The position numbers were made by a program, and so were the translations under genes. Shown here one piece after another: positions 1 through 5,046 of a DNA stretch of 5,046 nucleotides. The stretch is from positions 1-5,046 of the forward strand of contig CALMNJ010000111.1 of the NCBI GenBank assembly GCA_937868675.1, in the 5' to 3' direction. Position 1 is the stretch's first letter, and each line of letters starts with the position of its first letter. Source of the stretch: an uncultured Bacteroidota bacterium (GTDB lineage: Bacteria; Bacteroidota; Bacteroidia; B-17B0; Aurantibacillaceae). The notes beneath the pieces were generated by a model. It saw only the letters and a program-made list of their open reading frames with translations, was not told the origin of the DNA and ran no database searches.

Positions 1-77
1 AAAAAAACTACTTTTTAAAGAAGTTTACAAAGTTTGTTGCGCTCACTGGTATTTTAACAAGTGTTAGTGCAAATGGA
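1..77 (+). other. Sec signal peptide (lacking its first residues)
   Basis: The visible residues start with a basic stretch (KNYFLKKFTK), followed by a hydrophobic core (FVALTGILTSV) and a small-residue cleavage region (SANG). Cleavage after ANG would leave Gln (codon 78-80) as the mature N-terminus, followed by TTQTF. Signal peptidase I substrates of Bacteroidota often begin with Gln after cleavage, which can cyclise to pyroglutamate. Cleavage after VSA is an alternative. The initiator Met lies upstream of the window. Confidence 0.85.
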
Positions 78-2642
78 CAAACAACACAAACCTTTGCCTT
101 TACGGGTACACAACAATCATTTACCGTACCAACATGTGTTTCAATAATTTCGGTGACTCTAAAAGGTGCCCAGGGCGGTACTAACGCCTACCAAAATACA
201 CTTGGTGGATTAGGTGGACAAGCAGTAGGCATCCTTACCGTTACACCTGGCGACGTGCTTAATATTTATGTTGGTGGTACCAATGGGTATAACGGTGGCG
301 GTGCTGCCGGTGTTAACTCAGGTTGCGCAACAGCAAATGGTGGCATTGGAGGCGGCGCTTCAGACATCAGGCTCAACGGAACTGCGCTAGCCAACCGCGT
401 TGTAGTAGCTGGTGGTGGCGGAGGTGGTGGTGGCGAAAGGGTTGCCAGTTGTGGACGCGGTGCCGGCGGCGGCGGCGGCGGCGGATATTATGGCGGCGGC
501 GGCGGTGCTGGTTGGCTCGGCTCAACCGCGGGAGGAACGGTGGCAAGCGGTGGATCGCAAACTGCAGGAGGAACCGGTGGCACATCCACCTACGCAACCG
601 TTAATAACGGATTTGCAGGTGCGCTCGGTGTGGGCGGTGCCGGTGGTGGAGAAATATCCAGTAGTCAGGCGGGCACGGACAACCCCTTTCCGGGCGGTCC
701 TGGCGGAGGTCTTATTGGCGGATCGGGCCTTAGTATTGCAGCCGGAAGCGGATCCTTCTCAGGACAAAGCGGTGCGGGCGGTTCGAGCTACACAGGAACA
801 CTTCTGAGCGCATCTACCACATCAAACGTAAATTCAGGAAGCGGAGTTGTTGTGATCTCTTACAATCCGGGAATGATTGTTAACCTAACTACAACAAGCA
901 CGCTTATTTGCAACGGATCAACCGTTAACCTCAGCTACCCGGGCGCCTTAACTTATACCTGGAGCAATAACTCCAACGCGAGCAACATTACGGTTTCACC
1001 AAGCACCAATACTACCTACTCTGTAACAGGAACCCAGTCCGGTTGTACGTATACCGGCGTTGCTACTATTTCTGTAAGCCCTGGTTTACCAACACTTACC
1101 CTTACAAATAGTTCACCTACTGTTTGCCTTGGTCAATCCGTTACACTCACAGCATCGGGGGCGGTTACCTATACGTGGACCTCCGGTGTAATTAACGGGG
1201 TAGGCTTTACGCCCAGCGCAACAACCGTTTACACCGTTACCGGCACCAACGGATGCGGTAACACCACCGGCACAACTACGGTTGGTGTTGGACCTCTTCC
1301 TGTAAGCATGAGCATTACTCCTACAACGGTGTGCGCCGGTCAAACGGCCACTATCAGTTTATCTTCTTCTGCTACTTCTTATACGCTTCTTCCAAACAAT
1401 TCAGTATTCACTCAAACCAGTTACATAGTAGGCCCATCAAGTAATGTTACCTACAGTATTATTGGAACAAACAATATTTGTTTTGGTGGCGCCACAGCCA
1501 GCATCAATGTACTTCCTATCCCTACTGTAAATCTTGTTAGCACGGCCACCTCGGTATGCGAAGGATATACGGTTGGCATGACTGCCAGTGGTGGCGTTAC
1601 GTACACCTGGACGCCCGGTAACACCAACGGTACCACGGCAGTGTTCACCTGTACAAGCGCCGGTGTTTATTCGGTTGGGGCCACTAATTCGGTTGGCTGC
1701 TCTTCAGGTACCTCAACGTTTGTGGTTACCGTGGCCAGCCCTACAATAATTGCAACACCAAGCAGCACACTTATTTGTAATGGTGATGCCGCTACGCTTA
1801 CTGCCAATGGTGCCAATACATATACCTGGAACACCGGGCCTACCAGCACCGTAATTGTTGACAATCCTGTAACTACCACCGTTTACACTGTAACAGGCGC
1901 TAACGCTTCAGGTTGCACAAGTCAAAGCACCGTGATGGTAAATGTTTACACACCCAGCGTTACCATTACCGGACCTACTGTGGTTTGTTATGGCGACCCT
2001 GTTACGCTGAACGCTTTGGGTGCCGACAGCTATACCTGGAACGGAACATTCCCGCTTCAGGGCATTACCTTAACCCCATCGGTAACCAGCATTTACACAG
2101 TAGCTACCGAAACATTCACCGACGCTATTACCTGCAGCGCCAACACTACCATTCAGGTGGTTGTTAATCCTACACCAACGCTCACGGCTGCAGCAAGCAG
2201 AACATCTATGTGCAAAAACGAAACCAACAGCCTTACTGTAAGCGGCGCAAGCACTTATAGCTGGAGTACCGGTTCAACCAGTACGCTGGTTGCCATTTCG
2301 CCAAGCCTCATCACAACCTTTATTTACAATGTGGTGGGTACCTCCAGTGCAGGCTGCACAAGCACCGCCGTGGTTCAGGTAAAAGTAAACGGATGTGTTG
2401 GAATTGCTGAGAATTCAATTGAAGGTACAATCAGCATCTATCCAAATCCAAGCAATGGTGAGTTTTCGATTAAAGGAAACGAAGCATCAAGCCTGATGTT
2501 ATACAATCAACTGGGCCAATTGATTAAAACTGCCGAACTTACCAGTGAAAACAATTATTCGGTAAAAATCAGTGGTCTTAGCAGAGGTTACTATCTCCTC
2601 TCCGGATCAAATATCCGTACCGCCAAGATTATTATCGAATAA
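1..2642 (+). CDS. Secreted T9SS cargo: glycine-rich domain plus seven Ig-like repeats, 5'-partial
   Basis: This large exported protein is probably a surface adhesin or matrix component; no catalytic motif is visible. The frame is open to the left edge (first whole codon at 3) and stops with TAA at 2640-2642, giving 879 visible residues. Visible residues 1-25 are a signal peptide, about 26-290 a glycine-rich domain, about 291-796 seven Ig-like repeats, and about 797-879 a T9SS type A sorting domain. The signal peptide begins KNYFLKK, so the ATG is probably only one or two codons outside the window. A GTG at 153 is an internal Val codon, because starting there would discard the signal peptide. 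Known for the family: such proteins cross the inner membrane by Sec and the outer membrane by T9SS, and are then released or anchored. The ligand and role are unknown. The gene ends at a strong terminator and appears independent of the downstream chaperone genes. Confidence 0.93.
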   Translation, partial: KNYFLKKFTKFVALTGILTSVSANGQTTQTFAFTGTQQSFTVPTCVSIISVTLKGAQGGTNAYQNTLGGLGGQAVGILTVTPGDVLNIYVGGTNGYNGGGAAGVNSGCATANGGIGGGASDIRLNGTALANRVVVAGGGGGGGGERVASCGRGAGGGGGGGYYGGGGGAGWLGSTAGGTVASGGSQTAGGTGGTSTYATVNNGFAGALGVGGAGGGEISSSQAGTDNPFPGGPGGGLIGGSGLSIAAGSGSFSGQSGAGGSSYTGTLLSASTTSNVNSGSGVVVISYNPGMIVNLTTTSTLICNGSTVNLSYPGALTYTWSNNSNASNITVSPSTNTTYSVTGTQSGCTYTGVATISVSPGLPTLTLTNSSPTVCLGQSVTLTASGAVTYTWTSGVINGVGFTPSATTVYTVTGTNGCGNTTGTTTVGVGPLPVSMSITPTTVCAGQTATISLSSSATSYTLLPNNSVFTQTSYIVGPSSNVTYSIIGTNNICFGGATASINVLPIPTVNLVSTATSVCEGYTVGMTASGGVTYTWTPGNTNGTTAVFTCTSAGVYSVGATNSVGCSSGTSTFVVTVASPTIIATPSSTLICNGDAATLTANGANTYTWNTGPTSTVIVDNPVTTTVYTVTGANASGCTSQSTVMVNVYTPSVTITGPTVVCYGDPVTLNALGADSYTWNGTFPLQGITLTPSVTSIYTVATETFTDAITCSANTTIQVVVNPTPTLTAAASRTSMCKNETNSLTVSGASTYSWSTGSTSTLVAISPSLITTFIYNVVGTSSAGCTSTAVVQVKVNGCVGIAENSIEGTISIYPNPSNGEFSIKGNEASSLMLYNQLGQLIKTAELTSENNYSVKISGLSRGYYLLSGSNIRTAKIIIE
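78..872 (+). other. Glycine-rich domain, ALK/PF12810-like
   Basis: This domain covers about 265 residues dominated by Gly with Ala, Ser and Thr. It opens with a beta-strand entry motif (SFTVP..V..ISVTLKGAQGG). It continues with GGGASDIRLNGT and NRVVVAGGGGGGGG, then polyglycine blocks around YY (486-491), and finishes with GAGGSSYTG and a closing strand VVVISYNPG. The order 'GAQGG, DIR, R-[VI]-VVAGGGGG, GGSSY' matches the glycine-rich fold named from the receptor kinase ALK, where polyglycine II helices pack side by side. That fold is inferred here from motif order only. Three Cys codons (135, 324, 450) lie within the domain. A carbohydrate- or surface-binding role is plausible but not shown. 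Confidence 0.75.
465..503 (+). repeat. In-frame GGC microsatellite, (GGC)6 and (GGC)4
   Basis: Six consecutive GGC codons (465-482) and four more (492-503) flank the codons GGA TAT TAT. They encode the polyglycine runs on either side of the YY pair. As triplet repeats inside a coding frame, slippage would change glycine number without breaking the frame. Confidence 0.9.
873..2390 (+). repeat. Seven tandem Ig-like repeats, each with a conserved Cys pair
   Basis: Each repeat follows the pattern 'T-x-V/I-C-x-G, L-T-A-x-G-A, YTW, (about 20 residues) YTVTGT, x-G-C, (about 7 residues) V-x-V'. The first Cys codons are at 909, 1125, 1332, 1557, 1776, 1986 and 2211, spaced 72, 69, 75, 73, 70 and 75 codons apart. 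The second Cys codons are at 1044, 1254, 1479, 1698, 1914, 2133 and 2355, which is 43 to 49 residues after the first. This fits an intradomain disulfide in an extracellular beta-sandwich like the Ig-like/PKD-type repeats of Bacteroidota surface proteins. The YTW motif is intact in repeats 1, 2, 4, 5 and 6, becomes YSW in repeat 7, and is lost in repeat 3 (YTLLP). Repeat 4 has an extra Cys (codon 1650). The array probably acts as a spacer or stalk, or in adhesion. Confidence 0.88.
2391..2639 (+). other. T9SS C-terminal sorting domain, type A
   Basis: The last 83 residues begin with GCVGIAENSIEG and continue with the hallmark ISIYPNPSNGEFSI. They then show the second motif LMLYNQLGQLIKT and the third motif ISGLSRGYYLLSG, and end in a short strand (TAKIIIE). 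These are the standard blocks of type A sorting domains (Por_Secre_tail/TIGR04183-like) that direct cargo through the type IX secretion system. In this family the domain is usually cleaved on export. A single Cys (codon 2394) sits just before the domain, outside the repeat Cys pairs. Confidence 0.95.
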
Positions 2643-2663
2643 ACACATTTCCTTTCTTTTTGA

Positions 2664-2697
2664 GGGCTGCCAAAAAACCACTGGCAGCCCTTTTTTT
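2664..2697 (+). terminator. Rho-independent terminator of the secreted-protein gene
   Basis: A perfect 9-bp stem, GGGCTGCCA (2664-2672) with TGGCAGCCC (2682-2690), encloses a 9-nt A-rich loop and is followed by seven T residues (2691-2697). It begins 21 bases after the TAA stop, on the same strand. It should separate the secreted-protein transcript from the downstream chaperone unit. Confidence 0.93.
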
Positions 2698-2744
2698 GTG
2701 GTATTCCGGCACTTAAATTACTCAGTGATTAAACGAGGTTTATA

Positions 2745-2752
2745 TATATTTG
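2745..2752 (+). promoter_or_regulatory. Bacteroidota-type -7 promoter element for the chaperone unit
   Basis: TATATTTG fits the TAnnTTTG -7 consensus used by the primary sigma factor of Bacteroidota. It lies 19 bases before the ATG at 2772, which implies transcription starting near 2758-2760 and a leader of roughly 12-15 bases. No clear TTG or TTTG -33 element is found 17-23 bases upstream, where the best is a weak GTG near 2725. The call therefore rests on the -7 box, its place in the only spacer, and the terminator just before it. Confidence 0.55.
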
Positions 2753-2771
2753 TGTAAGCACAACTCAAACC

Positions 2772-3065
2772 ATGAAGCCTTTATACGAAGTCATCAACCA
2801 GATATCTCAACTCGAAAGCAAACTCAAAAGTCACGAAGAATACAACCGCTATTTTATGAAGTGCCGGCAATCATTCGAAGAAATGGGAATAAGTTATTAC
2901 TGGCCTGCCAATGAAAAATATGCCGAAACACGCACGGATGTGGAGGCCCACATCACCGGTAATCAAACAAAAAACCTCGCCATCACTCAGGTGATAAAAC
3001 CTGTTATTTTACAGGACAAAACGATTGTTCAGCGCGGCGTGGTAATTGTTGAAGGAAAGGACTAA
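2772..3065 (+). CDS. Minimal GrpE-like protein, putative Hsp70 nucleotide exchange factor
   Basis: The product is 97 residues, with no signal peptide or membrane segment, so it is probably cytoplasmic. Residues 1-36 are predicted helical with heptad-like spacing (VINQISQLESKLKSHEEY), suggesting a short coiled coil. From about residue 39 the order resembles the GrpE C-terminal beta domain: GISYYWPANEKYAE where GrpE has a Gly then 'DPxxHxA', then DVEAHITG, then ITQVIKPVILQDKTIVQRGV and VIVEG. The last part aligns with E. coli GrpE LNGRTIRAAMVTVAK (LQDKTIV over LNGRTIR, then VVIV over VTVA). GrpE is normally about 170-200 residues with a long paired helix, so most of that helix is missing here. 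The gene sits four bases before an Hsp70 gene, which supports a co-chaperone role. There is no HPD motif, so it is not a J-protein. The GrpE relation is my inference from pattern; an unrelated Hsp70 partner is the alternative. No Shine-Dalgarno precedes the ATG, which is usual for the phylum. Confidence 0.6.
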   Translation: MKPLYEVINQISQLESKLKSHEEYNRYFMKCRQSFEEMGISYYWPANEKYAETRTDVEAHITGNQTKNLAITQVIKPVILQDKTIVQRGVVIVEGKD

Positions 3066-3073
3066 TGGTATGA
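3063..3073 (+). promoter_or_regulatory. Stop-restart junction between the GrpE-like and Hsp70 genes
   Basis: The sequence TAATGGTATGA overlaps three signals. The TAA of the upstream gene (3063-3065) shares its last A with an out-of-frame ATG (3065-3067). That ATG opens a two-codon frame, ATG GTA TGA. Its stop (3071-3073) overlaps the Hsp70 start ATG (3070-3072). A purine-rich GGAAAGG (3054-3060) lies nine bases before the Hsp70 ATG. The arrangement suggests translational coupling, so the two proteins may be made in linked amounts. The coupling is inferred, not shown. Confidence 0.5.
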
Positions 3074-5046
3074 AGACGATAAATTATGGTATTGATTTAG
3101 GTACCACCAATTCGCTGGTCACCAAATACGATTCAGGGAAAGTTCAGGTTTTTAAAAACCCCATTGGATTCAGGGAAACACTTCCCAGTTGTATTGCATT
3201 CAGGGGCGAACGCATATTGATTGGCGATAAAGCGCGCGAATGGCTGCTAAAAGACCCTTTGAATGTTTTTGCAGGATTTAAGCGAAAAATGGGCACGTCC
3301 GATAAATATTTCTGTCCGGCAAAAAATAATTTTTACTCCCCGATTCAACTTTCGTCGTTGATATTAAGCGAACTCTGCAACTTTGTTCAGGGACAGGATA
3401 AACCCGAACATGTTGTAATTACAATACCGGCAAGTTTTGACACGGTGCAAAGTAATGCCACAAAAAAAGCGGGCTATGAAGCCGGCTTTAAAGAAGTGGT
3501 GTTGCTTCAGGAACCCATTGCTGCCTCTCTTGCCTTTTTTAATAAAGCCGGCGAAAACAAAACACTGAGCGGAAAATGGCTGGTTTACGATCTTGGAGGC
3601 GGCACGTTTGACGTGGCTCTGATCGGAATTGACGGCGCCGAAATGCGCGTAATAGATCACCAGGGAGATAACTATTTAGGCGGTCTGGACTTTGACCACA
3701 GTCTGGTGATAGACATTGTGCTACCAAAACTCATCGCCAAAACGGGAGTAACCGAACTTGCTGTCGAACTCAATAAACGCGAAGGTAAGTTTGAAAAACT
3801 ATACTACATATTATTACTGAAATCGGAAGAGGCTAAAAAAGAACTTTGCAACAGCAATCAGGTTGAATTGGAATTTAGTTTTGACTTTGGCAACGGCGAA
3901 GAAGAATATTACATTGAAATTACCCGCGAGGAACTTAACCGCAGTATTGAACCCCGCGTAGCCAGCACCATTGAAATGCTTCAGCGTGTGATGGAGCGCA
4001 ACGCACTCGATGCATCTCAGGTGCAGGAAGTAATCATGATTGGCGGCAGCACTTACATCCCTTATGTACGGGAGCGTGTGCAAAACGCCACAGGCATTCA
4101 TGTGAATTGTGATGCCGATCCAACCACCGCGGTGGCTGTTGGCGCGGCCTATTACGCAGGCAGTAAAGCCACCAGCGTGCAGCAACCCGAACACCAGGCC
4201 GGGGCCGAAATCAACGCCGGCGGGGTTAATGCCATTCAAATTAAATTATCGTACAACAAATCCACACGCGATATCGAAGAATACATAACCGGTAGCGTGG
4301 ATAATTTCAGAGACCGTTATTCTTTTCGCATCACGCGAAGCGATGGTGGCTTTGATACAGGCATAAAACCTCTTGCCGCGAGGTTTGGAGATTTTGTAAG
4401 TCTGCGTAGTGGCGAAGTCAATCAGTTCAGCATCCGCATACTTGATGAAAATATGAACGATGCCATTACCCCGCTTAAAGTGGAGATCACACAGGGCTTA
4501 TTCAATCTGTTTGGTCAGCCCCTGCCCGAAGACATTTCTATTGAAGTGGACGACCTAGAAAACAACTCCACCAAGTGCCAGCTCATTTTTGAACGCAACA
4601 GTATTTTGCCACTCTCCAAAACAATTTACAGGGAAGTAAGCCGCACGATAAAGAAAAGTTCGGATGAGAAACTGATCATCCATTTGCTGGAAGGCAACAG
4701 CAAAGCCCATCCAAGCACTAACCAGGCCATTGGAGTTATTGAAATTGACGCCTCGCAACTTCAGGGCGATCTGGTTCGGGGCAGCGACGTGGAAATAAAA
4801 ATTGAAATGAGCGAAAGCCGCGACGTAATCGTTAAAGCCAGTCTCCTTTTGTTTAACCAGGTGTTCAGCAATGTATTCAGCCCAACCGAAAAATACATCA
4901 GCCTCGACAAACTGCGCGACGAGATAAAAGAAATCAGGACCATGCTGAAAGAAGAATTAAAAAAGGTACTTAGCAACGAGGATTTTGAAAAGGCCGATGA
5001 TCTTCAAAAGCTGGACGACAAAATGCGTGCACTGTGGGAGGAGTCT
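3070..5046 (+). CDS. Divergent Hsp70 family chaperone, 3'-partial
   Basis: This is an ATP-driven cytoplasmic chaperone of the DnaK superfamily; 659 residues are visible and the frame is open at the right edge. The start is chosen because MKTINYGIDLGTTNS places the phosphate-1 motif at residues 7-15, as in DnaK. Other ATPase motifs are FKRKMG with Lys71 (equivalent to DnaK Lys70), VITIPASFDTVQSNATKKAG (116-135), QEPIAAS with Glu148, DLGGGTFD (174-181), GDNYLGGLDFD (199-209), ITREEL (284-289) and IGGSTYIP (324-331). All the catalytic positions I checked are kept. The nucleotide-binding domain ends near 364. Residues 365-509 replace the usual linker with a beta-rich insert, 510-595 resemble the substrate-binding beta domain, and 596 onward is a charged helical lid. 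It sits four bases after the GrpE-like gene. Substrates are unknown; because of its divergent domains it is unlikely to be the housekeeping dnaK. Confidence 0.95.
   Translation, partial: MKTINYGIDLGTTNSLVTKYDSGKVQVFKNPIGFRETLPSCIAFRGERILIGDKAREWLLKDPLNVFAGFKRKMGTSDKYFCPAKNNFYSPIQLSSLILSELCNFVQGQDKPEHVVITIPASFDTVQSNATKKAGYEAGFKEVVLLQEPIAASLAFFNKAGENKTLSGKWLVYDLGGGTFDVALIGIDGAEMRVIDHQGDNYLGGLDFDHSLVIDIVLPKLIAKTGVTELAVELNKREGKFEKLYYILLLKSEEAKKELCNSNQVELEFSFDFGNGEEEYYIEITREELNRSIEPRVASTIEMLQRVMERNALDASQVQEVIMIGGSTYIPYVRERVQNATGIHVNCDADPTTAVAVGAAYYAGSKATSVQQPEHQAGAEINAGGVNAIQIKLSYNKSTRDIEEYITGSVDNFRDRYSFRITRSDGGFDTGIKPLAARFGDFVSLRSGEVNQFSIRILDENMNDAITPLKVEITQGLFNLFGQPLPEDISIEVDDLENNSTKCQLIFERNSILPLSKTIYREVSRTIKKSSDEKLIIHLLEGNSKAHPSTNQAIGVIEIDASQLQGDLVRGSDVEIKIEMSESRDVIVKASLLLFNQVFSNVFSPTEKYISLDKLRDEIKEIRTMLKEELKKVLSNEDFEKADDLQKLDDKMRALWEES
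4162..4596 (+). other. Beta-rich insert replacing the Hsp70 interdomain linker
   Basis: These are residues 365-509 of the Hsp70. After the end of the ATPase domain (VAVGAAYYAG), DnaK would have a linker like VLLLDVTPLSLG; no such hydrophobic run is present. Instead there is a polar tail rich in Ala, Gln and Gly (about 365-385). It is followed by alternating strands such as AIQIKLSY, YSFRITRSDGGF, VSLRSGEVNQFSIRILDE and LKVEITQG, and then LFGQPLPEDISIEVDD. The strand pattern resembles a small Ig-like beta-sandwich. Its function is unknown; it could regulate domain coupling or bind clients. Confidence 0.65.
4597..5046 (+). other. Hsp70 substrate-binding beta domain and start of helical lid
   Basis: Residues 510-595 follow the DnaK substrate-binding beta domain. 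NSILPLSKTI corresponds to DnaK NTTIPTKHSQ, KLIIHLLEGNSKAH to VTIHVLQGERKRAA, IGVIEID to LGQFNLD, and VEIKIEMSESRDVIVKASL to the IEVTFDIDADGILHVSA segment. After residue 605 the sequence becomes helical and charged (EKYISLDKLRDEIKEIRTML and onward), consistent with a lid that continues past the window edge. Confidence 0.75.

Noticed and set aside
153..155. GTG as the start codon of the secreted protein
   Set aside because: The same frame is open to the left edge and encodes a clear signal peptide before this point, so this codon is an internal Val.
373..597. 74-codon open frame on the - strand, Arg/His-rich
   Set aside because: It is the reverse complement of GGC/GGT repeats and has no recognisable protein features.
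412..807. 131-codon open frame on the + strand overlapping the glycine-rich region
   Set aside because: It is a shifted reading of glycine codons that yields an Ala/Val/Arg-rich low-complexity product. The main frame has clear domains on both sides.
873..2390. CRISPR or DNA-level tandem repeat array
   Set aside because: The periodicity is at protein level only; the DNA of the units is diverged and there are no identical direct repeats separated by spacers.
2572..2757. 61-codon open frame crossing the end of the secreted gene and the terminator
   Set aside because: It runs through the terminator hairpin in another frame and has no recognisable features.
2772..3065. J-domain co-chaperone as identity of the small protein beside Hsp70
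   Set aside because: There is no HPD motif and the C-terminal half looks like beta strands, not the helical J-domain.
3814..4239. 141-codon open frame on the - strand inside the Hsp70 gene
   Set aside because: It lies wholly antisense to a strongly conserved ATPase domain and shows no domain or start context of its own.

Overview
The window looks like chromosomal DNA from a member of the Bacteroidota. Three signs support this. The long first protein ends in a type A sorting domain of the type IX secretion system (T9SS). Its signal peptide is followed at once by Gln, as is common in this phylum. A TAnnTTTG-type -7 promoter element precedes a gene that has no Shine-Dalgarno sequence. Genus cannot be told from the sequence.

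Layout. Bases 1-2642 hold one large secreted or surface protein. It is open at the 5' edge, so its start codon lies just outside the window. Its parts, in order, are a signal peptide, an ALK/PF12810-like glycine-rich domain of about 265 residues, seven Ig-like repeats of 69-75 residues each carrying a Cys pair, and a T9SS C-terminal domain. A strong intrinsic terminator (2664-2697) closes this unit. A 74-bp spacer follows, with a -7 promoter element at 2745-2752.

Bases 2772-5046 hold a two-gene unit on the same strand. The first gene encodes a 97-residue protein that I read, by motif and topology, as a minimal GrpE-like partner protein. Four bases later starts a divergent Hsp70, open at the 3' edge with 659 residues visible. 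Its ATPase domain has every signature residue I looked for. The usual hydrophobic interdomain linker (DVLLLDVTPLS-like) is absent. In its place is a beta-rich stretch of about 145 residues before a recognisable substrate-binding beta domain and the start of a helical lid.

How the genes relate. The secreted protein and the chaperone pair are separate transcription units and show no obvious functional link. The most interesting part is the pair itself: a shortened GrpE-like protein tightly coupled to an Hsp70 with rebuilt interdomain architecture, which suggests a dedicated chaperone system distinct from housekeeping DnaK/GrpE. No RNA genes, insertion sequences, CRISPR arrays or attachment sites were seen.
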